Below are positions 45,725-54,515 of a stretch of 64,000 nt of DNA, one piece after another. The translations under genes were made by a program, and so were the position numbers. The stretch spans positions 186,001-250,000 of the forward strand of contig NZ_WRXN01000012.1 of assembly GCF_009758205.1 (NCBI RefSeq). Reading direction: 5' to 3'. The notes under the pieces were generated by a model. It was not told the DNA's origin. It saw only the letters and a list, made by a program, of their open reading frames with translations, and did not search any database. Numbering within the stretch: position 1 is the first letter of the stretch; each line of letters opens with the position of its first letter. This stretch comes from Chitinophaga tropicalis. GTDB lineage: Bacteria > Bacteroidota > Bacteroidia > Chitinophagales > Chitinophagaceae.

Positions 45725-46993
45725 TTGTATTTTGATGAATTTGACCTGGATGACCGGGTATTGGATGGCATAGATGCAATGGGTTATACAACGGCCACCC
45801 CTGTGCAGGAAAAGGTGATCCCTCCTATCATTGACGGGAAAGATATCCTGGCCTGCGCCCAGACCGGTACCGGAAAAACCGCCGCCTTCCTGCTCCCCAT
45901 CCTTCACCGCCTGATCACTGAGCCCCATGATACCAATAAGATCAACTCACTGATTATAGTACCTACACGCGAACTGGCTGTTCAGATAGCACAGACGCTG
46001 GAAGGCATGTCTTATTTTACTTCCGTCAGCTCTATCGCCGTTTACGGCGGCAGCAACGGCGCCCTTTTCTCTGCCGAGAAAAAAGCACTGACCTCCGGAG
46101 TAGATATTGTGGTATGCACACCCGGCCGTATGATAGCTCATCTCAATATGGGTTATGTAAAGCTGGATGCAGTAAAATACCTGGTACTGGACGAAGCAGA
46201 CCGTATGCTGGACATGGGCTTTAATGATGATATTATTAAGATCACTTCTTTTCTGCCCAAACAGCGGCAAAATCTTCTGTTCTCTGCCACTATGCCGGAT
46301 AAGATCAGGAAACTGGCGCTGAAGATCCTGCATAACCCGGAAGAGATCAATATTGCCATCTCCAAGCCCCCGGAAAAGATAGTACAGGAGGCCTTCATTG
46401 TATTTGAAGAGCAGAAAACGCCGCTGATCAAGCATCTCCTGCAAAAGAAGGAGTTTGGCAATATCATTATCTTCTGCTCCCGTAAGCAGCAGGTAAAACA
46501 ACTCTGCCATGACCTGCAGCGGGCAAAATTCTCTGTAGAACAGATCCACTCCGACCTGGAGCAGGAGCAACGGGAACAGGTGCTGATGGATTTTAAGAAT
46601 AAAAAGCTGAAAATGCTGGTGGCGACAGACATCCTGAGCCGCGGTATTGATATTGAAGATATTGACCTGGTGATCAACTATGATGTTCCTAATGACGCGG
46701 AAGATTATATTCACCGTATTGGCCGTACTGCCCGTGCCGCTACTGATGGTACTGCCTATACTATTGTGAGTGATAAAGAGCAGCGGAAGTTTGCGCGTAT
46801 AGAGGAAGTCCTGGGAAAACCTGTTACCAAGTCTGAAGTTCCTCAACAGCTGGGGCCTGTTCCGGAATATGCGCCGAAATTGCATCGTTCCGGTGGCGGG
46901 CACCGTAACGGGAAGAAGAGACCGGGAGGCCCTCGTCCCGGAGGAAATCGTAATCAGCAGAATAATCGTCGAAATAGTTCGAAGCCGAAGTAA
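45725..46993 (+). CDS. DEAD-box ATP-dependent RNA helicase
   Basis: 422 residues. Motifs in order: Q motif (TPVQEKVIPPI), I AQTGTGKTAAF, Ia PTRELAVQ, II DEAD in VLDEADRMLDMGF, III SATMP, V DILSRGIDIEDIDLVINYD, VI HRIGRTARA. A basic Gly/Asn/Arg tail follows (about 395-422) that may bind RNA. It resembles RhlE/CsdA-type helicases of ribosome assembly and RNA decay. There is no in-frame ATG near the start: a stop at 45692-45694 leaves ATT (45722) or TTG (45725) as the only options. Confidence 0.92.
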   Translation: MYFDEFDLDDRVLDGIDAMGYTTATPVQEKVIPPIIDGKDILACAQTGTGKTAAFLLPILHRLITEPHDTNKINSLIIVPTRELAVQIAQTLEGMSYFTSVSSIAVYGGSNGALFSAEKKALTSGVDIVVCTPGRMIAHLNMGYVKLDAVKYLVLDEADRMLDMGFNDDIIKITSFLPKQRQNLLFSATMPDKIRKLALKILHNPEEINIAISKPPEKIVQEAFIVFEEQKTPLIKHLLQKKEFGNIIIFCSRKQQVKQLCHDLQRAKFSVEQIHSDLEQEQREQVLMDFKNKKLKMLVATDILSRGIDIEDIDLVINYDVPNDAEDYIHRIGRTARAATDGTAYTIVSDKEQRKFARIEEVLGKPVTKSEVPQQLGPVPEYAPKLHRSGGGHRNGKKRPGGPRPGGNRNQQNNRRNSSKPK

Positions 46994-47013
46994 TCATATA
47001 AACATATCAGGGC

Positions 47014-47054
47014 AAAAAAGACAGCCCGCACCTTCGGTGCGGGCTGTCTTTTTT
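47014..47054 (+). terminator. Terminator of the DEAD-box gene
   Basis: Perfect stem AAAAAAGACAGCCCGCACC pairing with its complement across a UUCG-type loop, ending in six T. Among the strongest in the window. Confidence 0.92.
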
Positions 47055-47068
47055 GGAAATGGCCCCCA

Positions 47069-47176
47069 TTTTTCCATTTTCTGGAAAATCTTTCCTGAAA
47101 CTAGACGCTTTCCGTACCATGCCAATTCCTAAATCAGCCACTGTGGCCGATCTGGCACCATGCCATTTTCTGGCAC
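47069..47176 (+). promoter_or_regulatory. Dense repeat region before the REC-only gene
   Basis: Contains TTTTTCCATTTTC followed by TGGAAAATCTTTCC (47069-47095), an inverted repeat with the centre GGAAA-ATC-TTTCC; a direct repeat ACCATGCCAnTTnCT at 47116-47130 and 47157-47171; and TGGCAC at 47153-47158 and 47171-47176. A similar palindrome stands before the NtrC-type gene at 57316-57341. Function is unknown; operators are likely. Confidence 0.4.
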
Positions 47177-47208
47177 TCAAATGGTTTCTTACTAATCAAA
47201 CAACGATT

Positions 47209-47634
47209 ATGGCAAACAAGTACGACAGCAGGATTTATATAGTAGATGACGATCCGTTCTGTCTGGCGTCATACGAAAAACACCTCCGGGGACAGGGTTA
47301 CGAACACATCAGTTCGTTCCAGAACGGAGGGGACTTCCTGGTACAACTGACTGATAAGCCTGACATCGTACTGCTGGATTATGATCTGGGAGATATGAAC
47401 GGACTGGATATTTTAAAGCAGATCAAACGTTTCAACACCAACATCTTTGTCATCTTCGCCAGTGCAAGCCAGGAACCGGAAGTTGCTGCGGAATCACTCA
47501 AAAACGGCGCATTTGACTATATTATTAAAGACGAACATGTACTTGAACATATCACCACAACATTAAATAAGTTATACGTAGTAAAAGATTATCTGCAAAA
47601 ACGACGACGGAATGGAAGGGGGTTTATCTTCTGA
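47209..47634 (+). CDS. REC-only response regulator (CheY-like)
   Basis: 141 residues from the ATG at 47209, directly before IYIVDDDPFCLASYEKHL; a longer frame upstream crosses the repeat region and has no receiver features. It has the acidic pair VDDD, phospho-acceptor Asp57 (PDIVLLDYDL), Ser/Thr in FASASQ and Lys in YIIKDEH. There is no output domain, so it passes phosphate or binds partners. Cognate kinase is not adjacent. Confidence 0.85.
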   Translation: MANKYDSRIYIVDDDPFCLASYEKHLRGQGYEHISSFQNGGDFLVQLTDKPDIVLLDYDLGDMNGLDILKQIKRFNTNIFVIFASASQEPEVAAESLKNGAFDYIIKDEHVLEHITTTLNKLYVVKDYLQKRRRNGRGFIF

Positions 47635-47749
47635 GAAAGCCGTTGCTCCCAAAAAAAATATTGCTTTTTTCATAACCAATGCCGGTAAGCCTACACCTGC
47701 AACAGGCCCTGTTTATCCCTTTACCTATGATCTGCTAAATACTTTTTTT

Positions 47750-48925
47750 ATGAAAAAGATGATCGCAATACACCTGAAAGATGACCGAAGCGGTAGTTCA
47801 TTAATATTTCGGCAGTCGCTCGAAGCATTAGCTGAAAAAGGTATGACTGTACATCTTATTACAACGCGCACCAACGATACTCCAGGGTTCCTTACAGACG
47901 TACCCGGTATTCAGTATCACTATATAAGAAATTACGAACGGGGGGACAAATGGCGCACTTTCTTCAGTTTCCTGTTGGCACAGCTGCTTATTTTCAGGAA
48001 AGTTTTGGGGCTGATTGAACCGGGCGATAGCGTGTACATCAATACACTGCTGCCGTTTGGCGCAGCATGGGCCGGCAGGCTGAAGAACGCGCCGATCACT
48101 TATCACATTCACGAAACAGCGGTACATCCTGCTTACATGCGTAAGTTCCTGCTGTATATGGCACAACAGATGGCTACACATGTGATATTCGGCTCCCGTT
48201 ATGTAAAGACACAGATGAATTTTCCGAAGTCAACGCATCATATTATTCATAGCTGTTTGCCTGAGTCTTTTGTACAGGAGGCCTTACTGCATACCAATCA
48301 CGGATCACGTAAGACTGTGCTGATGATAGCTTCTCCGGGCCATGAAAGTGGTGTGATGGAGCTGCTGCAGCTGGCTGGACTGATGCCTTCCACAAGGTTT
48401 GAGCTGGTGCTCAATGCCAGCAGGAAGGAAAGAAAAGAATTCTTTGGCCTGCGGTTGATCCCTGATAATGTGATAGTGTATGGTCCGCAGATTAACCTTC
48501 ACCCCTTCTATCAACGTGCGGCTGTAGTGTTGAACCTGTCACAGACGGAGCATTACCAGGATATATTCGACATCAGCATTCTTCAGGCCATGAGTTATGG
48601 CAGGCCGGTAATAGTACCGCTTGCAGGAGGCGCTAACGAGCTGGTAGCGCATGGATGGAACGGATATCGTATCAGTGGTCATTACCTGGAACAAGTACGC
48701 CGTCACGTTGAACAGCTGCTACATAACAAACCGTTGTACGCCGATATGAGCTGTGCTGCTCAACTGGTAGCTTCCCAGTTCAAACCTCAGGTGTTCAAAC
48801 AACAGGTAGAAGATATTTTCCTGGAAGGTAATGTGTTCACTCCTGGCAGGAAAAAGGAACAGCTTGCAGAAGTATTGCTTTACCCTGCAGCATTACAGGA
48901 CTACATTAATAATTCCCTTAACTAA
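47750..48925 (+). CDS. GT4-type glycosyltransferase
   Basis: 392 residues from the ATG at 47750 (MKKMIAIHLKDDRSGSSLIF); in-frame codons before it overlap the previous gene and look noncoding. Two Rossmann-like halves: N-terminal YHIHETAVHPAYMRKF and C-terminal retaining-GT motif region DIFDISILQAMSYGRPVIVPLAGGANELV with the glutamate-type donor site altered (FDIS in place of the usual EGFG). Builds surface glycans; acceptor unknown. It has no neighbouring capsule genes. It ends just before a hairpin-repeat array. Confidence 0.82.
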   Translation: MKKMIAIHLKDDRSGSSLIFRQSLEALAEKGMTVHLITTRTNDTPGFLTDVPGIQYHYIRNYERGDKWRTFFSFLLAQLLIFRKVLGLIEPGDSVYINTLLPFGAAWAGRLKNAPITYHIHETAVHPAYMRKFLLYMAQQMATHVIFGSRYVKTQMNFPKSTHHIIHSCLPESFVQEALLHTNHGSRKTVLMIASPGHESGVMELLQLAGLMPSTRFELVLNASRKERKEFFGLRLIPDNVIVYGPQINLHPFYQRAAVVLNLSQTEHYQDIFDISILQAMSYGRPVIVPLAGGANELVAHGWNGYRISGHYLEQVRRHVEQLLHNKPLYADMSCAAQLVASQFKPQVFKQQVEDIFLEGNVFTPGRKKEQLAEVLLYPAALQDYINNSLN

Positions 48926-48926
48926 G

Positions 48927-49440
48927 ATATTGTGTGATGAGAGATGCAAACATTCATCCCGGCCCCATGAAGATGCTGGCTGGAAGTACGGAAAGGGGGC
49001 CTGGGGATGCTTGTTAAAGATTTTTGAGGTTTCATGTGAACATTGTGTTGAGTATGCAGACATTTATCCCGGCCCCGGTGCAGTTGCTGTCAGCCGGGTT
49101 CCAGAAGGGGCCGGGGCATGTCTTTCTGAAAAGTTCTTAAAAAAGGTGTGTAGAGTATATGAAACATTCATCCCGGCCCCGGATACGGTTGCTGTCTGGT
49201 CTGGTAGCTTGAAGGGGCCGCAGGATGTCTGTCTGAGAAACACTAAAGAAGCCATAATTGTAGATGAACAGAGAACACTCATCCCGGCCCTGGTGCCGTT
49301 GCTGTCAGTGATAGAGAAGGGCCGGGATGATCTTTTTAAAACGAACAGATCTGCCAACTTATAGAAAGCCATCTCCCAGCTCCGGTGCAAATGAGAAGTG
49401 TTATGACAAGGAGCTGGGTTTAATTTAAAAAAATCGGGTT
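48927..49440 (+). repeat. Tandem array of five GC-rich hairpin repeats, about 90-111 bp period
   Basis: Units begin at about 48955, 49065, 49169, 49280 and 49370. Each has a left arm CATCCCGGCCCC (or a variant), an apical part with GGTGC-GTTGCTGTC-like sequence, a right arm GGGGCCGGGGATG, and an A/T-rich linker with GTGT-GA-TATG-AAACATTCAT. In unit 4 the arms are CATCCCGGCCC/GGGCCGGGATG; in unit 5 both arms change together to CCCAGCTCC/GGAGCTGGG. The spacings 110, 104, 111 and 90 are mostly not multiples of three, so this is not a protein repeat. A structured RNA array is the favoured reading. Confidence 0.75.
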
Positions 49441-49470
49441 ATCGTATAAATCCCTATGCCAGATGAGAGG

Positions 49471-49502
49471 GGCGCCTTCAGATCGAAGGCGCCTTTATTT
49501 TA
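49471..49502 (+). terminator. Terminator after the hairpin array
   Basis: GGCGCCTTC/GAAGGCGCC stem and T-rich tail TTTATTTTA. It closes the transcript that runs through the array on the plus strand, whether from the glycosyltransferase or from its own promoter. Confidence 0.82.
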
Positions 49503-49541
49503 GGGACAACGATATATTTCTTTATAGATATTTAAATAACT

Positions 49542-50216
49542 ATGCAACTAACGAGGACAACAATCCAAAACAGGGTTAATGAAGTAGTAGCCGGGATCTT
49601 AATTGATCATGACTTCCTGATAAAACGGGAAGAAGGTACTCAGATATTTAAGTGCGTAAAGAGAAGTAGATCAGGGTATGACTATACCACCTTACCCAGC
49701 ATTCGTTATCACAGTGACCTGTTTACTTTTAATCTTACATTATTTAAGCGTATAGATGCTGTTGAGCAGGTATGGCAGGACCTGGCGCCTCTGGTCAATG
49801 TTCATTACCAGGATACGGAGAACCCTGCTACATTTCATGTTGGCGGTGATTCATTACAATTTCCCTATACAGAACACGCTCTTAATGATGTGCAGGACAT
49901 CCTGACAGATCTATTGACCAGCCATCTGTTACCTGATCTGGCAACATTCAGTGACATAAAAAAACTGGATGCTTTTATCAATACCTCTTTTCCCTATAAT
50001 GAAAATGTGCATTCCATGCTGGGTATTGAGGGTTTAATATTCAAACGGATAGCTATTGCCAGGCTTGCAGGTAATCCGAACTTTGAGGACCTGTGCAATT
50101 TTATCAGGAATAGTTTTGATTGGTACAGGGAGTATGCTAAAAATGACGGGCTGGAATACTTTGCCAATTATCCGGTTGTTTTTGAGAAAGTATATGAGCG
50201 GTTGAAAAATAAATGA
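49542..50216 (+). CDS. Unrecognised cytoplasmic protein
   Basis: 224 residues, no signal peptide or membrane helix. It is rich in aromatic and charged residues, with segments such as FKCVKRSRSGYDYTTLPSIRY and TSFPYNENVHSMLGIEGLIF. I do not recognise a family. It starts 40 bases after the terminator of the hairpin array and is convergent with 50320. The composition is like that of small conserved cytosolic DUF proteins of Bacteroidota, and the frame is unbroken, so it is probably real. Confidence 0.7.
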   Translation: MQLTRTTIQNRVNEVVAGILIDHDFLIKREEGTQIFKCVKRSRSGYDYTTLPSIRYHSDLFTFNLTLFKRIDAVEQVWQDLAPLVNVHYQDTENPATFHVGGDSLQFPYTEHALNDVQDILTDLLTSHLLPDLATFSDIKKLDAFINTSFPYNENVHSMLGIEGLIFKRIAIARLAGNPNFEDLCNFIRNSFDWYREYAKNDGLEYFANYPVVFEKVYERLKNK

Positions 50217-50319
50217 CTTTATAATTTATCATTTGGCTTATTGGTTACCAAATTAAGTTAATGATTGATGATGGCCATCATCAATCATTAACTTTTATAG
50301 TACAGATAGCAGTATCCCG

Positions 50320-51291
50320 TCACACCAGCCCCTTCCTCTCCAGATCTTCCTTCATTTCCAGGAAAGCTGCAGACTCCTGCCCTGCCTTGCTTTCATTTGT
50401 AATACCTCTGGTTGTTGTATTACCTTTACTATTCTTCACAGCCTCCACCTCTCTGCCGGTTTTCGTTCCGGCATTATTTTCATTCATTTTAAATCCCAGG
50501 TAAGCCGAAGCGCTTATCCCCATTAATGTCAGCTGCCAGTCCTCAAAGTCCAGGAAGGGAAACAGCTCATTATGAATATTCTTAATAAACGCCACAACGA
50601 AAGCAATTCCGAAAATAATAGTGAACACTATAGACTGGAACCGGTGTATACTTATTCCACCATCGTCCGAAAGAATATCTATCAATAGACCTTTGGCTGG
50701 TCCAACATCCTGGTGCCTGACAGGAACGGCATCCTTATTGGCTTCTGTCTGGGAATTATCAATGACCTTTCCAAACAGGGCTACTGCCAGCCCCCCCCCC
50801 AACAGGATAGCAATAGTAGAAGTAAATGCCGGCAATATACCGGTATAGATATAAAAGGCCAGGAAACAGGAAAGTATGATACTGGTCCACCATAGCAACT
50901 GTACCTTGGCATAGCTGAAAGGCCTTTCTTTTTCCGGTCTTAAAGCGCTGGTCTGAGGGTCATAGCTCAGGTCCCGGCAAAGGGGAGTACGGAACAGTAA
51001 CCATAATCCCGGTCCTGCTACCAGTAAGAATCCTATTATCAAGCCCCAGCGGGGAGAAGCCGCTTTATTCTCATACAGTTTCTTTGTGTGCTCCTGCTGG
51101 GCTTTCAGCGTTTTGAGCAAGGCTGTGGAAGCTTTCTGAGCAGTGGTGTCTGTCTTTTTATTGGTAGTATCTTTCATTTTCTTATTAGTAGTGGAGTCTG
51201 TTGCTGCTTTAGTGGTACTATCCTGTGCCAGGTTATCTGCAAATACTCTTCCCGAGAAAAACAGCATCAGTATAACGAGAGCATATTTCAT
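50320..51291 (-). CDS. Unrecognised membrane protein with a G-tract
   Basis: 323 residues. Signal peptide (MKYALVILMLFFSGRVFA), a Thr/Lys/Asp-rich periplasmic linker (about 20-70), then helices at about 83-100, 130-150, 155-172 and 215-238, and a charged tail. The coding strand contains ten G in a row (50791-50800) in the LLGGGLAV helix, a site where slippage would shift the frame and truncate the protein. It is co-directional with the exported protein at 51391, 99 bases away; a functional pair is inferred only from position. Confidence 0.72.
   Translation of the reverse strand: MKYALVILMLFFSGRVFADNLAQDSTTKAATDSTTNKKMKDTTNKKTDTTAQKASTALLKTLKAQQEHTKKLYENKAASPRWGLIIGFLLVAGPGLWLLFRTPLCRDLSYDPQTSALRPEKERPFSYAKVQLLWWTSIILSCFLAFYIYTGILPAFTSTIAILLGGGLAVALFGKVIDNSQTEANKDAVPVRHQDVGPAKGLLIDILSDDGGISIHRFQSIVFTIIFGIAFVVAFIKNIHNELFPFLDFEDWQLTLMGISASAYLGFKMNENNAGTKTGREVEAVKNSKGNTTTRGITNESKAGQESAAFLEMKEDLERKGLV
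50791..50800 (-). repeat. Ten-base poly-C (poly-G on the coding strand) tract
   Basis: CCCCCCCCCC on the plus strand, coding for GGG-GGG-GGG plus one base within a membrane helix. Homopolymers of this length are rare elsewhere in the window. Confidence 0.9.
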
Positions 51292-51390
51292 GATTATGGA
51301 TTTAGCTATTGTAAATTAAATTCCCGGAGGGAGCCAGTCAATACCAACTGGTTTGTATATTCCGGGAGGCGTATTACCTCCCGGGCCCCT

Positions 51391-52797
51391 TTAATTGATG
51401 AAGCTATAATTCAATGAAATGAACCATCCCGGCCGGATCACGTCCCGGGTAACCGTACCGGGATTAGTGACATATTTGCGGTCGGTTGAATATGCTGAAG
51501 ACAAACGGCTTACAAAACCACCTATTACACCTCCGGTTATCATCAGCCTGTTCTTGTCTCCTGTTATGAAAGATGCTCCCAATAAGATCCTGGGCTTGGG
51601 TTTATCAGCCACAGACATTCCTGCTCCGAAGGCTACGCCCAGGTAATTGCATTTTTCTTTTGTCAGGTTCCAGCCGGTATAAGCCAGGGCATTGATGCCA
51701 AATTCAGCTTTCCCGGAATGTTTTTCTTTCATAACAGAAAAAGAGGAATCTTCATTTTCTTTCGTGGCATATGTTTCGTTGAAAAGGCCGCCGGTGTAAA
51801 TGCCGGCACTTACACCCCATACCTGTCTCGGTACCCAGGGCAGGAAAAATGTGGTTTTGTAAGGCGGCAGTCCCAGGCTGTCTGCTCTTGGCTTAAATTC
51901 GATGGTGATCTTTTTCCGGTCGTCAAACAGGTAAAGCGGTAGTGAGGTATAACAGCCTGTTGAAGAAAGCTGCAGCTGTTTTAGTTGGGTGATGAGCTTA
52001 TCCTGAGCCTGCAGGCTGACATTAGATTGTGCAGCTGTCAAAGCTGTGGTCATCCGTGCATATGAGCCCCTGATCAGGGTATCATTCAATTTCAGTCCTG
52101 CATCCTTTTGCATAGCTGTATAGTGGGGAGTGACTTTTTTAATGTAGTTGAAGGCATCTTCTTCAATAGCATGTTGCTTGTTAATCAACTGTTTCCTGAG
52201 ATCCTCCATCTTCCGCTCAATGTCGGCAATCGTCTTTTCGGATGCTATCTCTCCTTCTGCGCAACTGATAACCGGTTCCATTTTAATCCGGAATTTGCGC
52301 TGGAGGTTATACAATAAGTCCTCTGCATCCTGGTTGATCTTATCTATCTCGCGTTTTTGTTGCAGGATAGCGTCTATTTCATCGGATTGGATTTCCAATA
52401 CAGTAGGGGTAGTCTTCTTCTTTCCGCCTACTGCTGCTACAAGTGCCTTCCCTCCCGCCAGAGCAGGTACAACACTTACAGCAGAGGAAAGGTTTGCTAC
52501 CAGGTCTGCCAGGTTGTTGTTGTTCAGAAAGTTTGAAAGTAATGTTCCGTTATTGGGTGGTATAATATCCAGCGTATCAATATCTACTACAGATAATTTA
52601 TACAGGTTAGGGTTATAATTGATAACCCTGAGCTGTACCGCATCACGCTTATTCAACTTCCTGGTGGAAAAGTCAATCTGCTTTGTTTTAAAATCAACGG
52701 TGACAGTAGAATTCTGCGAAAAACCGTCCTGTGGCAGCAGAGAAAGTGAGAGTGCCAGCAAACAAAGGCTTCTTAAGTAAATAGTGTACATGATCAT
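51391..52797 (-). CDS. Unrecognised exported protein with coiled coil and probable beta-barrel end
   Basis: 468 residues. Signal peptide ends at about residue 27 (GFSQ). Residues 150-240 are a charged helical region (REIDKINQDAEDLLYNLQRK, EKTIADIERKMEDLRKQL) likely to form a coiled coil. The last 130 residues alternate in barrel-like fashion (GVSAGIYTGGL, GINALAYTGWN, LGASFITGDKN, GWFISLNYSFIN), fitting an outer-membrane beta structure. No family recognised. It lies upstream of the membrane protein at 50320 in the same direction. Confidence 0.72.
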   Translation of the reverse strand: MIMYTIYLRSLCLLALSLSLLPQDGFSQNSTVTVDFKTKQIDFSTRKLNKRDAVQLRVINYNPNLYKLSVVDIDTLDIIPPNNGTLLSNFLNNNNLADLVANLSSAVSVVPALAGGKALVAAVGGKKKTTPTVLEIQSDEIDAILQQKREIDKINQDAEDLLYNLQRKFRIKMEPVISCAEGEIASEKTIADIERKMEDLRKQLINKQHAIEEDAFNYIKKVTPHYTAMQKDAGLKLNDTLIRGSYARMTTALTAAQSNVSLQAQDKLITQLKQLQLSSTGCYTSLPLYLFDDRKKITIEFKPRADSLGLPPYKTTFFLPWVPRQVWGVSAGIYTGGLFNETYATKENEDSSFSVMKEKHSGKAEFGINALAYTGWNLTKEKCNYLGVAFGAGMSVADKPKPRILLGASFITGDKNRLMITGGVIGGFVSRLSSAYSTDRKYVTNPGTVTRDVIRPGWFISLNYSFIN

Positions 52798-52994
52798 TGG
52801 GATTAATAGTTGAAGAAATGAATGACGGTATAAAGTTCAGTTGTTTGTTTCTGGGGGACAACGGGGAAATTGTCAGAGGGGGCCGGTTTTTTTCCCGTAT
52901 TTGAGGGGGATGGTTAGATGTTGGCTGAATTTTGTCTTTTGAGGAAATACGTAAAAGCAGTTTGTAAAAGTATATCAAAGCAAGCTGCCCCGAG

Positions 52995-54071
52995 TCAGAC
53001 TATTCGTGTTTTAATATAATATTTCTTCCGTAACCAGAACGCTACATTTACAAGCAGGATCAGAGCAGGCACCTCTACTAATGGCCCAATCACACCAGCA
53101 AAGGCTTGTCCTGAATTAATACCAAATACTCCGATAGCTACAGCTATGGCCAGTTCAAAGTTGTTCCCGGCAGCGGTAAAGGAGATAGCAGCATTTTGTG
53201 AATAATCCGCCCCAAGGGCCTTTCCCATGAGGAAGCTTGCCAGGAACATAATGGCAAAATATATTACCAGGGGCAGGGCAATCCGTAGTACATCAAAGGG
53301 TATTTGTACTATCAATCCACCCTTCAGACTGAACATTACGATTATAGTAAAGAGAAGTGCTATTAAGGTAACAGGAGAAATAAAAGGGATGAATTTCTCC
53401 TGATACCATTGTTCCCCTTTCAGGTTTAGCAATATATACCGGCTGATAATTCCAGCGGCAAAAGGGATACCTAAGTAGATAGCAACACTTTCTGCTATCT
53501 GGCCGATCGTTATGTTGACAGACAACCCTTTATAACCAAAAAAAGGTGGCAAAATAGTAATGAAAACGTAGGCATAAATACTGTATAACAATACCTGGAA
53601 TATGCTATTTAAAGCAACTAATCCCGCTGCGTATTCCCTGTTACCGTCTGCCAGCTCGTTCCATACAATCACCATAGCAATACAACGCGCAAGACCTATT
53701 AGGATCAGCCCTACCATGTATTCGGGATAGCCATGCAGGAACAAGAGCGCCAAAAGGAACATCAGTACAGGCCCTATTACCCAGTTGAGCAACAGGGATA
53801 CACCTAATATCTTTGCATCTTTAAAGACCTTTCCCATCTGTTCATAACGCACTTTTGCCAAAGGCGGATACATCATGAGGATTAATCCTACTGCTAACGG
53901 AACATTGGTGGTACCAGATGAAAAAGAGTTAATGAATGTTGATATACCAGGTATGATATAGCCAATAGCCACACCGATCGCCATCGCAAGAAATATCCAC
54001 AGCGTGAGGTAACGGTCTAAAAAGCTGAGGCGCTTTCTTTCTATAACAGGATTACAGTTGCCTGCGCTCAT
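52995..54071 (-). CDS. acr3: Arsenite efflux transporter, ACR3 family
   Basis: 358 residues, ten helices, inner membrane. It exports arsenite driven by the proton gradient. The conserved Cys of the family is in [15 protein letters not shown], the conserved Glu in LVEVPALI near the end, and the repeat motif in [15 protein letters not shown]. Fourth gene of arsR-arsM-arsC-acr3; it begins two bases after arsC ends, so coupling is likely. Confidence 0.94.
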   Translation of the reverse strand: MSAGNCNPVIERKRLSFLDRYLTLWIFLAMAIGVAIGYIIPGISTFINSFSSGTTNVPLAVGLILMMYPPLAKVRYEQMGKVFKDAKILGVSLLLNWVIGPVLMFLLALLFLHGYPEYMVGLILIGLARCIAMVIVWNELADGNREYAAGLVALNSIFQVLLYSIYAYVFITILPPFFGYKGLSVNITIGQIAESVAIYLGIPFAAGIISRYILLNLKGEQWYQEKFIPFISPVTLIALLFTIIVMFSLKGGLIVQIPFDVLRIALPLVIYFAIMFLASFLMGKALGADYSQNAAISFTAAGNNFELAIAVAIGVFGINSGQAFAGVIGPLVEVPALILLVNVAFWLRKKYYIKTRIV

Positions 54072-54073
54072 AA

Positions 54074-54490
54074 TCAGGAAATGTGATGAAGAATGAAATT
54101 ACTACTATATTGCCTGATCATCTCACGTACCACCCTGAACTGATCCATAATTTCTGGTTCTGTGCCTGTGGCTTTTGCCGGGTCCGGGAAGTTATAATGA
54201 AACTTCTGAGCCGTAGTAGGGAAATACGGACAACGTTCTTTAGCATTGTCACAAACGGTGATCACGTAGTCAAAGTCAATACCACGATATTCGTCAATAT
54301 GATTGGAAGTATGACCTGAAATATCGATACCATCTTCCTTCATGATAGCGATAGCACGGGGATTTACGCCATGTGTTTCAACCCCTGCGCTATACACTTC
54401 AGCTTTTCCTGCTGCGAAATGTCTTAAATAGCCTTCAGCTATCTGGCTGCGGCAACTGTTGCCTGTACAAAGTACCAATATCTTTTTCAT
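54074..54490 (-). CDS. arsC: Arsenate reductase, thioredoxin-coupled (LMW phosphatase fold)
   Basis: 138 residues. Reduces arsenate to arsenite using thioredoxin. P-loop [14 protein letters not shown] with nucleophile Cys8, and the paired redox cysteines in [13 protein letters not shown] that carry the disulfide cascade, as in Staphylococcus aureus ArsC. This is distinct from the glutaredoxin-type ArsC. Third gene of the arsenic operon. Confidence 0.94.
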   Translation of the reverse strand: MKKILVLCTGNSCRSQIAEGYLRHFAAGKAEVYSAGVETHGVNPRAIAIMKEDGIDISGHTSNHIDEYRGIDFDYVITVCDNAKERCPYFPTTAQKFHYNFPDPAKATGTEPEIMDQFRVVREMIRQYSSNFILHHIS

Positions 54491-54515
54491 ATCAACTTTT
54501 GAGTGTGTCTGATTT

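Noticed and set aside
45947-46903. 318-codon frame antisense to the DEAD-box helicase
   Set aside because: Shadow of a well-conserved helicase gene; no domain, odd composition and no start context.
47153-47176. Sigma-54 promoter before the REC-only gene
   Set aside because: TGGCAC is present twice but neither is followed by TTGC at the required spacing.
47053-47208. Longer start of the REC-only regulator
   Set aside because: The extra 52 residues cover a repeat-rich region and do not resemble a protein domain; the ATG at 47209 begins directly at the receiver.
48831-49364. 177-codon plus-strand frame across the hairpin array
   Set aside because: It starts inside the glycosyltransferase gene, and the repeat periods (110, 104, 111) would shift frame between units, so the repeats are not conserved as protein.
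48927-49440. CRISPR array
   Set aside because: Units are about 105 bp, diverged, palindromic over long arms, with no constant 25-40-bp repeat and no unique spacers or cas genes.
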